Positions 1-8,895 of a DNA stretch of 34,232 nt are shown here, one piece after another (positions within the stretch are counted from its first letter, which is position 1; each line of letters begins with the position of its first letter). The stretch comes from CAJQND01 sp051010055 (GTDB lineage Bacteria; Pseudomonadota; Alphaproteobacteria; Rhizobiales; CAJQND01). The stretch lies in the NCBI GenBank assembly GCA_051010055.1, contig JBPCVY010000100.1:1-34232 (forward strand), in the 5' to 3' direction. The notes under the pieces were generated by a model. That model did no database searches and was not told the DNA's origin. It saw only the letters and a program-made list of their open reading frames with translations. The position numbers were made by a program, and so were the translations under genes.

Positions 1-459
1 GAGCACATCCGTATCAGAGGGCAGGTCTTGGATGGTGAAGAAGTTCCCATCAACGATGCCATGATTGAGATTTGGCAGGCAGATAACAAAGGCCGCTACG
101 TCAATGCTGACGATCCTGCGTCAAACACCGGCTTTACCGGTTTTGGACGCTTCGGCACCGGTACTGATGCGGAAAACAGGTTTATTTTCGATACGGTGAA
201 GCCCGGATCAATCGAGGCCGGCAGCGCCCCTCATATCAATGTAATTGTTTTCATGCGCGGCATGTTGAGCCATGCGTACACTAGGTTCTATTTTTCTGAT
301 GAAACCGTAGCGAATGAAGTAGATCCGGTATTGAACGCGGTTCCCGAAGAACGCCGGGCGACTTTGATAGCCGAACGGGACGAAGAAAACGGTGACGTGA
401 TCTACAGTATCGACATACGTATGCAAGGTGATCGCGAAACAGTTTTCTTTGATGTTTAA
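1..459 (+). CDS. pcaG: protocatechuate 3,4-dioxygenase alpha subunit (5'-truncated)
   Basis: The reading frame is open from base 1, so the true start lies upstream of the window; the stop is TAA. The product matches the C-terminal three quarters of the intradiol dioxygenase alpha chain: IEIWQADNKGRY, then GFGRFGT, then the core block PHINVIVFMRGMLSHAYTRFYF, and a C-terminal IRMQGDRETVFFDV. In this family the alpha subunit pairs with PcaH, which carries the catalytic iron, and together they open the ring of protocatechuate to beta-carboxymuconate in the beta-ketoadipate pathway in the cytoplasm. PcaH is normally encoded immediately upstream, outside this window. The PHIN and TRFYF blocks favour the alpha over the beta chain, because the iron-binding Tyr and His set of PcaH is not evident. 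Confidence 0.93.
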   Translation, partial: EHIRIRGQVLDGEEVPINDAMIEIWQADNKGRYVNADDPASNTGFTGFGRFGTGTDAENRFIFDTVKPGSIEAGSAPHINVIVFMRGMLSHAYTRFYFSDETVANEVDPVLNAVPEERRATLIAERDEENGDVIYSIDIRMQGDRETVFFDV

Positions 460-495
460 AAAAACCATTTAAGACGTTGAAAATAATTTAAAAAC

Positions 496-729
496 TTAGA
501 CGCGCGGCCTCGTACTCTGATCCAAAAAAGGATCGTAATCGGGGTCGATGACGTTTGCGACGAAAAAACCCGCATCCAAATAATCTGAATTGGGCATGTG
601 GAACCAGCGCAGAAATTCGCCCGTATTCACCGTGCCATTAAGGTATGAATCCAGCATCTGCCTGCTGAACGGATGCAACCTCGATGGCAAGCAACGGGCA
701 ATGCGTTTCGTGATTGCTCCGGATTTCAT
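496..729 (-). CDS. small hypothetical protein, 77 aa
   Basis: This is a short ORF with an ATG start and TAA stop, convergent with pcaG. The product is basic at the N-terminus and acidic near the C-terminus (VIDPDYDPFLD), with no signal peptide or membrane segment. I do not recognise a family. The composition (DSYLNGTVNTGEFLRWFHMP) looks like a folded protein rather than a chance frame. There is no clear Shine-Dalgarno sequence before the ATG, which lowers confidence. No better ORF covers the interval. Confidence 0.5.
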   Translation of the reverse strand: MKSGAITKRIARCLPSRLHPFSRQMLDSYLNGTVNTGEFLRWFHMPNSDYLDAGFFVANVIDPDYDPFLDQSTRPRV

Positions 730-895
730 GAATAGAAGGTTATCGCTTTTCCGTCAAAAAGACTAATCGGCAAGATAAGTAGAGGAAAATAAAAATAAGA
801 ATATTGAATGTTTGTTCACATTTGTTTGCAAATCTCTCCCTCTAACACGCAGCTTTTTGAGCGAAAGCAAATGAAATTCTGGGCTGGGGGATTTC

Positions 896-1804
896 GTGAC
901 ATCAAGTTTAACTGTCGGCAGGGTCTATACAGATCACCGGAAAGGATTGCTTCTCGCTGGAATTGGCGGGCTCGCATTTACCTTCGATGTGCCGTTGATA
1001 CGGCTGGCGAACAGCGATGAGTGGACGGTCATGTTCGTCCGCGGCTTCATGGTGTTTCTCGTTCTGTTTGGACACTGGGCGTGGATGCGGAAATATCGCG
1101 GCCATTCGCAACCTTTCGTGAATGGTTACGAAGGCTTCATTGCCGCGCTTTTCTTCGTAGTTTCGAATTTCATTTTTATTTTCGCAATCCACAATACCTA
1201 TGCCGCAAATGTCATTTTCATGATGGCGCTAAACCCGATTTTTGCGGCCATTCTGTCTTCAATTTTTCTTGCCGGGGAGGTGAAGCGGCCCACCTGGATT
1301 GCCGCCGGAACGGCCATGATGGGCGTGGTTCTGATCGTCTACGACGGTATCCAGCACGGCAATTGGATGGGTGACGCAGCTGCATTTTGTCTTTCATTCA
1401 CCATCGCTGGAACACTTATTTGGATGCGGCGCAGCGGCAAGGATATGACCTATGCGCCAGGATTTGGCAGCTTGATCGCTGCGATTTTAGCTTTCAGCTT
1501 CGCCACTCCATTGTCGTTGAATCTTGAGCAATTCACTTATCTTGGGCTAAACGGCCTTTTCATAATGCCGCTGTCATTGGGGCTCATTGCTCTGTCGACC
1601 CGGTACATACAGGCGCCACAGATTGCATTGTTTTTGTTTGTCGAAACCATCTTAACGCCGGTCTGGATGTGGATGTTCCTTGGGGAAGTGCCGACGATGA
1701 ACGCAATAATTGGCGGTGTTATCGTGACATGCACCCTATTGACGCACACACTTTGGCTGGTGAATTCTACGCCAAAAATTCCGCCCCCACAGTCAATTAA
1801 GTGA
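896..1804 (+). CDS. EamA/DMT-superfamily transporter, 302 aa
   Basis: The protein has about ten hydrophobic helices in two repeats, the usual layout and length (about 300 residues) of drug/metabolite transporters with two EamA domains. Typical features are the helix-3/4 region NTYAANVIFMMALNPIFAAILSS followed by FLAGEVKR, and the matching C-terminal repeat LFLFVETILTPVWMWMFLGEVPT. These inner-membrane exporters handle amino acids, metabolites or nucleotide sugars; the substrate cannot be read from sequence. The start is GTG at 896, preceded by a G-rich ribosome site (881-890). The TGA stop overlaps a GTG and lies three bases before an ATG that open the next small ORF, suggesting co-transcription. 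Confidence 0.9.
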   Translation: MTSSLTVGRVYTDHRKGLLLAGIGGLAFTFDVPLIRLANSDEWTVMFVRGFMVFLVLFGHWAWMRKYRGHSQPFVNGYEGFIAALFFVVSNFIFIFAIHNTYAANVIFMMALNPIFAAILSSIFLAGEVKRPTWIAAGTAMMGVVLIVYDGIQHGNWMGDAAAFCLSFTIAGTLIWMRRSGKDMTYAPGFGSLIAAILAFSFATPLSLNLEQFTYLGLNGLFIMPLSLGLIALSTRYIQAPQIALFLFVETILTPVWMWMFLGEVPTMNAIIGGVIVTCTLLTHTLWLVNSTPKIPPPQSIK

Positions 1805-1806
1805 GG

Positions 1807-1947
1807 ATGTGCAGGGTGGAATTTGAGCAAAAAGGTTTACCTGAACGTAAGGTAATTGATGTCGAATACGAACTCGGCCGGATGGTTCAAAGGGCCAGAT
1901 GGAACTTTCGGAACATCCGAGATTTAGTAGGGCTGGGATTAAGATGA
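1807..1947 (+). CDS. possible small ORF (46 aa) coupled to the downstream unknown gene
   Basis: This short frame runs from ATG 1807 (or in-frame GTG 1801, which overlaps the transporter's TGA) to TGA 1945-1947. Its stop overlaps the ATG at 1944 of the next gene as ATGA, a classic translational-coupling junction. The peptide is charged and protein-like (KVIDVEYELGRMVQRARW, then NFRNIRDLVG). I know of no matching family. The tight packing at both ends is the main evidence; the ORF is short enough to arise by chance. Confidence 0.4.
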   Translation: MCRVEFEQKGLPERKVIDVEYELGRMVQRARWNFRNIRDLVGLGLR

Positions 1948-2708
1948 CGACCGCGTGTCAGGTCTGGATCGACAACGGTAAACCGATCGATCTTGACACA
2001 AAACATGGAGCCGTAAAGGAGGCATCGCGTCTGCTTCAGAAAGACCGCATGGTATTGCTGGGAATTTCTGAAAGTGGCACGATCGTCCGCTGGCATCTTG
2101 AGCGGGCAAGTTGGGCATCGCTGTTCTTCGTTATGGACTATCTTAAGTCCTGTCCGCCCCCTTACCAATTTGATTTCTTCAAGGAAGGTTGGATCGTTGA
2201 ACGCTATTCGGCCTTGGCCGAGGCTGTCACGCGGCTTGAAACGTTGATTTCCAAATCGGATGTGAAGATTCAAGAAACAACCTATGTCAAGGACATGAGC
2301 CCGGGTACTGACAAGGTTCCAGACCTTCTCCGCCAGGCCATGTCTGATGCCTCCATGCTTGAAAATTTCCGGGTTGATTGTGCCTATGATGATCAAACCG
2401 ATTGGTTCCACACGGAAATGATTGGTGAGAAATCGAGCATGGCGCGCTGGTTCGGCCTTGATACAAGCTCTTACGCCAGCCGCTCGGGGCACGAATATGA
2501 TCACAAAGTCAGCAAGGCTTATCTGAAAGTTCTGGAAAACTGGCGGCCCCACTATGATCATGTGTATGCGCTTGTGAACAACAACCCCGATGGCAACCGG
2601 TTTTGGTTACCCTACCAGCGTGTCGTGGTGCCCCATAAGTTTGGCGACAGGCGCTATGGGGTGTCCGTGATCACCAAGGTTGGGGATGTTGACATCAATC
2701 TGATGTAG
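1944..2708 (+). CDS. unknown protein, 254 aa, possible PAS-like C-terminus
   Basis: No family is recognised with confidence. The protein is soluble, with no signal peptide or membrane segment. The N-terminal half holds QVWIDNGKPID, LLGISESGTIVRWHLERASW and a proline-rich PPPYQFDFFKEGW segment. The C-terminal third (SGHEYDHKVSKAYLKVLE to WLPYQRVVVPHKFG) resembles the end of alphaproteobacterial PAS_5-type sensory proteins by eye only. I chose ATG 1944 because it overlaps the preceding small ORF as ATGA; an in-frame ATG at 1899 would add 15 residues and is possible. The TAG stop lies inside the 3' end of the convergent next gene (14-base overlap). Confidence 0.65.
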   Translation: MTTACQVWIDNGKPIDLDTKHGAVKEASRLLQKDRMVLLGISESGTIVRWHLERASWASLFFVMDYLKSCPPPYQFDFFKEGWIVERYSALAEAVTRLETLISKSDVKIQETTYVKDMSPGTDKVPDLLRQAMSDASMLENFRVDCAYDDQTDWFHTEMIGEKSSMARWFGLDTSSYASRSGHEYDHKVSKAYLKVLENWRPHYDHVYALVNNNPDGNRFWLPYQRVVVPHKFGDRRYGVSVITKVGDVDINLM

Positions 2709-3414
2709 CTGGCGGTGGTATTTTCATGGTCAGATCATTGGCCACATATTCCAAATCACTGCGCTCAGAAATGATGAGCCATTCTACGGCCTCAGCGCCT
2801 GTGGGTTCCCAATCCCAATTCAAAAACCCGCGTTCAAAATGCGCATAACCCATGCGCAACGCGTGTCCGCGTGTTGCCATCGCATGGCTCACCAGCGCCC
2901 AGATAGCATCGGGCTGCCACTTTGTCAGCGCCAGCATCAAGCCGATTTTTGGAACAAGTTCGATGAGATTGCGGTAGCCCGCAGTGCGCGAAATCCACAA
3001 CTCGCCATGGTAGGCGAGGGTGCCGGAGACCCGTTCAGACTTTGAGTTTGGCGGTGGCTTCAAAAGGTTCGGCACCACCAGTTCTGAGCGCTTTGCATAA
3101 AGCCCAATCATCCAGGGTAATGCCCAGTCGGCAAGGTTGGTGCTGACTTGGTCGCAACGGAAGGCCTGAAGGCTGATGGTGTCGTCAAAACTGTTACTGG
3201 TGCGTATCCAAAAAGCGTTATTGTAGGAAAAATCGTTAATCGCAGGGTCAAACATGGGTGAGACCTTATCGCCGCGTACCCTTAAGCGCTCAGCCGCAAA
3301 CGCTTCCATAGTGTTGGCATACTCGATAGATAGCCCAACTTCTTCGAGTCTACTTTCCAATATGGCAATGGCGCGCGCAACACTTAAGGGGTCCAAAAGC
3401 CCCCTGGTTTCCAT
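2695..3414 (-). CDS. unknown soluble protein, 239 aa
   Basis: This is a hypothetical protein with no signal peptide or transmembrane helix. Visible elements are an N-terminal helical segment (LSVARAIAILESRLEEVGLS), a tryptophan-rich middle (NAFWIRTSNSFDDT, LADWALPWMIGLYAKR) and a C-terminal block with NWDWEPTGAEAVEWL. I cannot assign a family or function. ATG 3414 is preferred because GGAAG sits six bases upstream on the coding strand; a TTG at 3438 would add eight residues. The gene ends TGA and overlaps the converging upstream gene by 14 bases. Confidence 0.62.
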   Translation of the reverse strand: METRGLLDPLSVARAIAILESRLEEVGLSIEYANTMEAFAAERLRVRGDKVSPMFDPAINDFSYNNAFWIRTSNSFDDTISLQAFRCDQVSTNLADWALPWMIGLYAKRSELVVPNLLKPPPNSKSERVSGTLAYHGELWISRTAGYRNLIELVPKIGLMLALTKWQPDAIWALVSHAMATRGHALRMGYAHFERGFLNWDWEPTGAEAVEWLIISERSDLEYVANDLTMKIPPPATSD

Positions 3415-3506
3415 GAGTCTTCCAGCCCCTAGTCTCAACCAGCTCTAATGCAGGAATCACCTACACGATGTGATTATGCGCGGATTTGAGGGGATTTTGA
3501 AACAAA

Positions 3507-6500
3507 TTAGTGAAAATCACGCGAGGGAAACAAAACCTTTGCCTGATGGCGTGGATGGCGTGGGCGTGCTGTTGGCACCTCCTGCACGCCCCCGACGTCG
3601 AGCTTGTCGAGCAGCCAGGACATATCTTCGATCTGCTCTGCCACCAGATGGGTAACGATACCTTCGCGCTGGAGCTTGCCTCTTACACGCATGAGTCGGG
3701 CGGTCATAACGGTGCGGCGGAACCGCTCAAACACATTTGCCCAGACTACAATGTTGGCAACGCCGGTTTCATCTTCCAGGGTGAGAAATATAACCCCCTT
3801 GGCAGTGCCGGGGCGCTGGCGCACCAGCACGAGGCCGCAAACCGAAAAGCGCCGACCATTGGTGAGGTTTACCAGATGACCGTTCGCTATCGTACGCGCC
3901 AGGTGATGGCGCAAAAGCTCCAGCGGATGGGCGCGCAAGGTAAGGCGCATGGTCTGATAATCCTGTGCCACCTGTTCGCCAATGCTTAATGGGGGCAGCT
4001 TAACCGGGGCATCGGGCCCGTGGCTGTCTTCTCCGGCCAGTTCAAATAACGGCAACGGGGCCTCGGCGCGGATGGCGGCAATTTCCCATAGCACCTCGCG
4101 CCGTCCAAACTCCATGGAACCGAAGGCGTCTGCCCGCGCCAGGCGCCTTAGCGTGGCCGGCTTGAGGCCGGCCCGGCGCCATAAATCGGCCGGCTGGGCA
4201 TACCCATTACCCCGGGCGGCGGAAATCCATTCCGCATCATCCTCGCGCATGCCCTTGATCTGGCGCAGCCCCAGTCTGAGCGCCATGCCATTATCGCCAA
4301 GTTCCAGTGTGCTGTCCCAATCGGAAAAATTCACATCCACCGGGCGCACTTCAACCCCATGGTCACGGGCATCACGCACAATTTGCGCCGGGGCATAAAA
4401 GCCCATTGGTTGTGAGTTCAACAGTGCGCAGGCAAATGTTGCCGGGTAGTGGCATTTCAGCCAGGCGGAAATGTAAACCAGAAGGGCAAAACTTGCCGCA
4501 TGGGATTCCGGAAAGCCGTACTCGCCGAACCCTTCGATCTGGCTGAAACACCGGGTGGCGAAATCTTCTGAATATCCATTGGCCAGCATGCCCTGGTGAA
4601 ACTTTTCGCGCAGGGTATGAATGGTGCCGGTTTTGCGGAATGTGGCCATGGCTCGGCGTAGCCGGTCGGCATCTTCCGGTGAAAACCCGGCGCCGACAAT
4701 GGCAATACGCATGGCCTGTTCCTGAAACAGCGGCACACCAAGGGTTTTGTGCAGCACCTGTTTTAGTTCTTCGGAAGGATACTCAACCTGTTCCTCGCCA
4801 TTACGGCGGCGGATATAGGGATGTACCATATCGCCTTGAATCGGCCCGGGGCGCACAATCGCCACCTCGATGACCAAATCATAGAAGTTGCGGGGCTTCA
4901 TGCGCGGCAGGAATGACATTTGCGCGCGCGATTCCACCTGGAACACACCAACCGAATCTCCCGTGCACAGCATGTCATATACCGCATCATCACCTTCCGG
5001 CACGCTGGCCAGGGTGTGGGCCAGGGCATAGTGCAGCTTTAAAAGGCCAAATGCCTTGCGAATGCATGTAAGCATGCCAAGGCCAAGAACATCGATTTTC
5101 AGAATGCCGAGGGTGTCAAGGTCATCCTTGTCCCATTCCACCACGGTGCGCTCTTCCATGGCCGCGTTTTCAATGGGCACCACATCATCAAGGCGCGAGC
5201 GGGTAATGATGAAGCCACCCACATGCTGCGATAAATGGCGCGGGAAACCCATCAGCTCATGGGCCAGCTCAAGGCACATGCCAAGACGCGGTTCTGCCGG
5301 GTCAAGCCCCACTTCGCGCACGCGCTTTTCGGGCAGGCCATCACTCGACCAGCCCCAAATCTGTGAGGCCAGAATGCCTGTTGTATCTACCGACAGGCCA
5401 AGCGCCTTTCCCACTTCGCGAATAGCCGAGCGGGCGCGGTAGCAAATCACTGTTGCGGCAAGGCCCGCCCGTTCGCGGCCATATTTCTCATAAATGTACT
5501 GAATAACTTCCTCGCGCCGCTCATGCTCAAAGTCCACGTCAATATCGGGGGGCTCGTTGCGAGCAGCGGAGACAAAACGCTCAAACACCATATCCATGCG
5601 TTCAGGGCCAATGGCGGTAATACCCAGCGCATAACACACCATGGAATTGGCAGCAGAGCCGCGCCCCTGGCATAAAATGCCCTGGCTGCGGGCAAAACGC
5701 ACAATGTCGTAAACGCTCAGGAAATAGGGTGCATAGGAAAGTTCGGCGATGATGGAAAGCTCGCGCTGAGCAGCCTCGCGCACCTTTTCCGGAGCACCTT
5801 GCCGGTAGCGCCGCTTAAGACCGATGGTGGTGAGCCGCTCCAATTCATCTTGCGGGTTGCGCCCATCAGACACTTCATCCGGATATTCATATTTGAGCTC
5901 ATCGAGACTGAAATTAATGCGCCGGGCAATTTCCACGGTCCGCTCCACGGCTTCTTCATGATCATTGAAAAGAGCCAGCATGTCGCCACTGCTTTTTAGG
6001 TGCCGTTCGGCATTTTTCTGGGTGCGCCTGCCGGCCTTATCGATGGTGCAGCCTTCCCGGATACAGGTGAGAATATCTGCCAGCACCCGCCGGCGCGGCA
6101 CATGCATCAAAACATCATTGCTGGCCACAAGCGGCGCTTTTGCCTTTGCCGCTATTTCCTCTAAACAAGCAATGCGCACAGTATCATTGCCCCGGTAAAG
6201 GTGGCTTGCCGCGCAATAGATATGTCCTGGAAAATCTGCCGCCCAGGCTTCAAGCTGGCGTGCAAAGACCTTTCCGGGCGCATCCGGAGGCAGGGCGATA
6301 AAAATCATACCATGACCTAATTCACGCACGTCTTGCCGGTGCAACTCGCATGAGCCCTTTTCAACCCGCCGCCGGCCAATAGTGATAAGCCGCGACAGGC
6401 GGCCATAAGCAGCCCTGTTTCGGGGCAGGGCAATAAGGCTCTGGCCATCTGCTAAATCAAGCTGGGCGCCTGTTATTGTGCGGATTCCCGCCTCGCGCGC

Positions 6501-6659
6501 CTCGCCATGGGCCCGCACCACCCCGGCAAGGGAATTGCGGTCAGTAATGGCTATAGCTTCAAGGCCCAGTTCCTTTGCCCGGCGCACATATTCTTCCGGA
6601 TGTGAGGCGCCTTCAAGAAAGGTGAAATTAGTGCGTATGTGCAGCTCGGCGTAGGCCAT
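3507..6659 (-). CDS. dnaE2: error-prone DNA polymerase DnaE2 (ImuC), 1050 aa
   Basis: This is a C-family polymerase alpha subunit of the DnaE2/ImuC type, the catalytic polymerase of the SOS mutasome, which extends DNA across lesions together with ImuA and ImuB. The N-terminal PHP domain starts AYAELHIRTNFTFLEGASHPEE; the first His cluster of the PHP fold is replaced, as in DnaE2. The palm carries the catalytic aspartates in PPDIDVDFEHERREE (D372 and D374) and LKIDVLGLG (D523). The HhH and OB-fold region follows (VCGLVLVRQRPGTAKGVIFLTLEDETG), then a short C-tail. The start is the MAYAEL methionine at 6659, which overlaps the imuB stop as TGATG. Stop is TAA. Length is normal for DnaE2 and shorter than replicative DnaE1. 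Confidence 0.95.
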   Translation of the reverse strand: MAYAELHIRTNFTFLEGASHPEEYVRRAKELGLEAIAITDRNSLAGVVRAHGEAREAGIRTITGAQLDLADGQSLIALPRNRAAYGRLSRLITIGRRRVEKGSCELHRQDVRELGHGMIFIALPPDAPGKVFARQLEAWAADFPGHIYCAASHLYRGNDTVRIACLEEIAAKAKAPLVASNDVLMHVPRRRVLADILTCIREGCTIDKAGRRTQKNAERHLKSSGDMLALFNDHEEAVERTVEIARRINFSLDELKYEYPDEVSDGRNPQDELERLTTIGLKRRYRQGAPEKVREAAQRELSIIAELSYAPYFLSVYDIVRFARSQGILCQGRGSAANSMVCYALGITAIGPERMDMVFERFVSAARNEPPDIDVDFEHERREEVIQYIYEKYGRERAGLAATVICYRARSAIREVGKALGLSVDTTGILASQIWGWSSDGLPEKRVREVGLDPAEPRLGMCLELAHELMGFPRHLSQHVGGFIITRSRLDDVVPIENAAMEERTVVEWDKDDLDTLGILKIDVLGLGMLTCIRKAFGLLKLHYALAHTLASVPEGDDAVYDMLCTGDSVGVFQVESRAQMSFLPRMKPRNFYDLVIEVAIVRPGPIQGDMVHPYIRRRNGEEQVEYPSEELKQVLHKTLGVPLFQEQAMRIAIVGAGFSPEDADRLRRAMATFRKTGTIHTLREKFHQGMLANGYSEDFATRCFSQIEGFGEYGFPESHAASFALLVYISAWLKCHYPATFACALLNSQPMGFYAPAQIVRDARDHGVEVRPVDVNFSDWDSTLELGDNGMALRLGLRQIKGMREDDAEWISAARGNGYAQPADLWRRAGLKPATLRRLARADAFGSMEFGRREVLWEIAAIRAEAPLPLFELAGEDSHGPDAPVKLPPLSIGEQVAQDYQTMRLTLRAHPLELLRHHLARTIANGHLVNLTNGRRFSVCGLVLVRQRPGTAKGVIFLTLEDETGVANIVVWANVFERFRRTVMTARLMRVRGKLQREGIVTHLVAEQIEDMSWLLDKLDVGGVQEVPTARPRHPRHQAKVLFPSRDFH

Positions 6660-8158
6660 CAGTTCCCCAACCCGTGCAAGAACCAGCGCTCGGTATTTTC
6701 TTCCCGGTAAATCCACAGCCGCTGGTTGGAGGTTTTATCCTCAACCCACCAGTAATCGCGCGCACCGCCACGCCATGCTGCATCGTCATGCCACCATTCC
6801 GGCGTAATGCGCTCAGGCCCTGCCATCATGCGCACGCACCGTTTATTGCCCCAAAGCCGCATTTCCCCGATGGCCGGTGTAAATGCTGCCAGCCATTGCG
6901 GCGGCTCAAACAGGCGCGATGGCCGGGTCATGGACGCCAGCGGGAAGGGGGTATTGCCGACAGGGGCAAAGGCTGCGGAAAAAGCCGTGACAGCCCGTTC
7001 CGGCAAATGGCTCTCTGCCGGCGCAACAGTGAGCACACTGTCAAAACCAAGGCGGTTGGCAAGCCGGTCTAAAAGGTGGCTGAGAGGCGTGCTGATACCG
7101 GTTTTGCCGGATGTGTGGGGAAGGGCGCCTTGCTCATCTTCAGCCGGTTCAATAACCGTGGCCTCAAGCACCATGCGTTCAATGCCAAAGCCTGCATCAA
7201 GCCCATCCAGCCGGTCATGAAAAAGGCGCGCCAGGCCATCTGCATCACGGCTGGGTGAGGCCGTGCCGATGATGATGGTGCTTGCCGAATTGTCGACTTT
7301 CACCAGGCGCAAAGTGAGCCGGCGGCTGCCGCGGGCCTCTTTTACAAGCTTTTCGCGCAAATTCCTCAAAAGCCGGGCAAGGGCCGCCTCAACATCTTCA
7401 AGCCGGCCGATGGGCTCGGCAAAGCGCGCTATGGCGCGAAACTTTTTTGCCTCCATGTCGAAATCAAGCGGTTCTGATGCAGCGCCCAGAGCCTGGTCAA
7501 GGCGCTCAACCATTTCCCGGCCAAAGCGGGCCGCCAGGGAGGCGCGCGGCAAGCCATAAAGGGCCCCGATGGTGCGCAGGCCCAGCCGGTTCAGCATATC
7601 AGTGGTTTCACCAGCCAGCCTGAGCCCGGCAACAGGCAGGTTCGCCAGACTGTCGGCCAGGCGGGAAGGCGGGGCAATCGTGGCGTTTTCGCCATAATGG
7701 GCAAGCGCCCATGCCGCACCGGGGGTTCCGGCAAGGCCAGCACGCACGCTGAGGCCAAACCGCGCCAGGCGCTGCATCACATCACCCAACATGGCCTCTT
7801 CGCCATTGAACAAGTGGGCACAGCCCGTGATATCGATAAAAACCCCTTCCTGCCCATCACGGGCAATCAATGGGCTGTAGCGCCGGCACCAGGCTGCGAT
7901 AACGGTAAAAAAGCGGCCATCGGCGGCCATATCGGCAGACCGGGTAACGAGGCCGGGGCACGTTGCGCGGGCAGAGGCTAAAAGCATGCCGGGGGTAAGG
8001 CCCTCACTAGTGGCGACCTGATTAACCGCATGCAAATAAACCTTGTTACCGCTCTCAGCGATAACCGCCAGCGGCTTACCCTGCCAGCTGGGCGTTTGCC
8101 GCATTGCCCGGTCGGCGGCAAGGGCTGGAAACCACAGACAAATGACGCGCCGTTTCAT
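6659..8158 (-). CDS. imuB: ImuB, Y-family polymerase-like mutasome scaffold, 499 aa
   Basis: ImuB resembles Y-family polymerases but lacks the catalytic carboxylates. Where DinB has a DMDxFFA motif this protein has CLWFPALAADRAM, and the usual SxDEAYLD is replaced by FIDITGCAHLFNGEE, so it should not polymerise DNA. In the studied Caulobacter and mycobacterial systems ImuB bridges the beta clamp, ImuA and DnaE2. The thumb/helix-hairpin region (LNRLGLRTIGALYGLPRASLAARFG) and little-finger region (LRLVKVDNSAS) are present; the tryptophan-rich C-terminus (EWWHDDAAWRGGARDYWWVED) is typical of ImuB. It starts at ATG 8158 inside imuA (83-base overlap) and ends TGA overlapping dnaE2, consistent with one coupled operon. 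Confidence 0.94.
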   Translation of the reverse strand: MKRRVICLWFPALAADRAMRQTPSWQGKPLAVIAESGNKVYLHAVNQVATSEGLTPGMLLASARATCPGLVTRSADMAADGRFFTVIAAWCRRYSPLIARDGQEGVFIDITGCAHLFNGEEAMLGDVMQRLARFGLSVRAGLAGTPGAAWALAHYGENATIAPPSRLADSLANLPVAGLRLAGETTDMLNRLGLRTIGALYGLPRASLAARFGREMVERLDQALGAASEPLDFDMEAKKFRAIARFAEPIGRLEDVEAALARLLRNLREKLVKEARGSRRLTLRLVKVDNSASTIIIGTASPSRDADGLARLFHDRLDGLDAGFGIERMVLEATVIEPAEDEQGALPHTSGKTGISTPLSHLLDRLANRLGFDSVLTVAPAESHLPERAVTAFSAAFAPVGNTPFPLASMTRPSRLFEPPQWLAAFTPAIGEMRLWGNKRCVRMMAGPERITPEWWHDDAAWRGGARDYWWVEDKTSNQRLWIYREENTERWFLHGLGN

Positions 8159-8801
8159 TCCACTCCACCATCCATTGCCCGCCCCGGCCGGCCCGATTAC
8201 GGGTCAGTTGCAGCGCCATGCGCAGATGAGAGCCATCTGATGGCGCCGGGCTGGCTTGCCAGCGGGTCGTGGCTGCCGGAAAAACGGCTTTTTCCGGCTC
8301 CATACTCACCACCAGGCCGGGGGTGCGGCCCGCTTCGGCTGCCAATTGCAGGCGCCGGGCCGCGGTTAAACTAATCGCGCTTCCATCGTTGCCGGTATCT
8401 TCCATGACAACCAGGCTGAGCGCAGCTGAGCGCAAGGCTTCTTCACAGGCCCATAAAAGCTCTTGCCGGTTTGCACAGAACACCTGCACCAACTGGCTTG
8501 GTTGAAACCCGAAGGCCACGCAGCCTGGCGGATATAGCCGGTGGTCTGATGAGCCCGCCTTGCCGGGCGTTCTGGCGCACCATAAAACCGGCCCGCCACT
8601 GCGCCCTGCCAGAACAAGGGTCAAGCTCCAGGCGGCAAGCCCGTTCACCTCATGCATCCGGCCTGCAGCAAGGCCACCTTCAACAACGTCATCAATGGCC
8701 CCAAGCCCGAAAGACAAACGCGCCGAAGGCATGCCGGAAAGACCGCGTTCGAGTTTTTCCATACGCTGGCGCAGGCCGGTTATGTGGTCCACTTTCCGCA
8801 T
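8076..8801 (-). CDS. imuA: ImuA, RecA-like mutasome accessory protein, 241 aa
   Basis: First gene of the SOS mutasome operon. The sequence follows the ImuA pattern: an N-terminal helix (HITGLRQRMEKLERG), then SFGLGAIDDVVEGGLAAGRMHEV, a RecA-like beginning, without a canonical Walker A GxxxxGK(T/S) in the following stretch. The central region (VLWCARTPGKAG, LWACEEALRSAALSLVVMED) and C-terminal PSDGSHLRMALQLTRNRAG also fit. ImuA is required with ImuB for DnaE2-dependent damage-induced mutagenesis, and acts in the cytoplasm at the replication fork. The start is ATG 8801; an in-frame TTG at 8816 with a weak GGA upstream is an alternative. Its promoter and LexA box lie 95-138 bases upstream. Confidence 0.88.
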   Translation of the reverse strand: MRKVDHITGLRQRMEKLERGLSGMPSARLSFGLGAIDDVVEGGLAAGRMHEVNGLAAWSLTLVLAGRSGGPVLWCARTPGKAGSSDHRLYPPGCVAFGFQPSQLVQVFCANRQELLWACEEALRSAALSLVVMEDTGNDGSAISLTAARRLQLAAEAGRTPGLVVSMEPEKAVFPAATTRWQASPAPSDGSHLRMALQLTRNRAGRGGQWMVEWNETARHLSVVSSPCRRPGNAANAQLAG

Positions 8802-8895
8802 GTTTAAAACCAACAAAATTATCCAATAAAATAATGAATTACATAATTTATCTCACTTTTGAAATTAGCAATTTTTGAATGCGTTTATCTATTTT

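Noticed and set aside
1887..2561. Long minus-strand ORF (224 codons) opposite the unknown protein
   Set aside because: It is antisense to a better-supported frame with a coupled start, and its composition shows no domain. Treated as a shadow frame.
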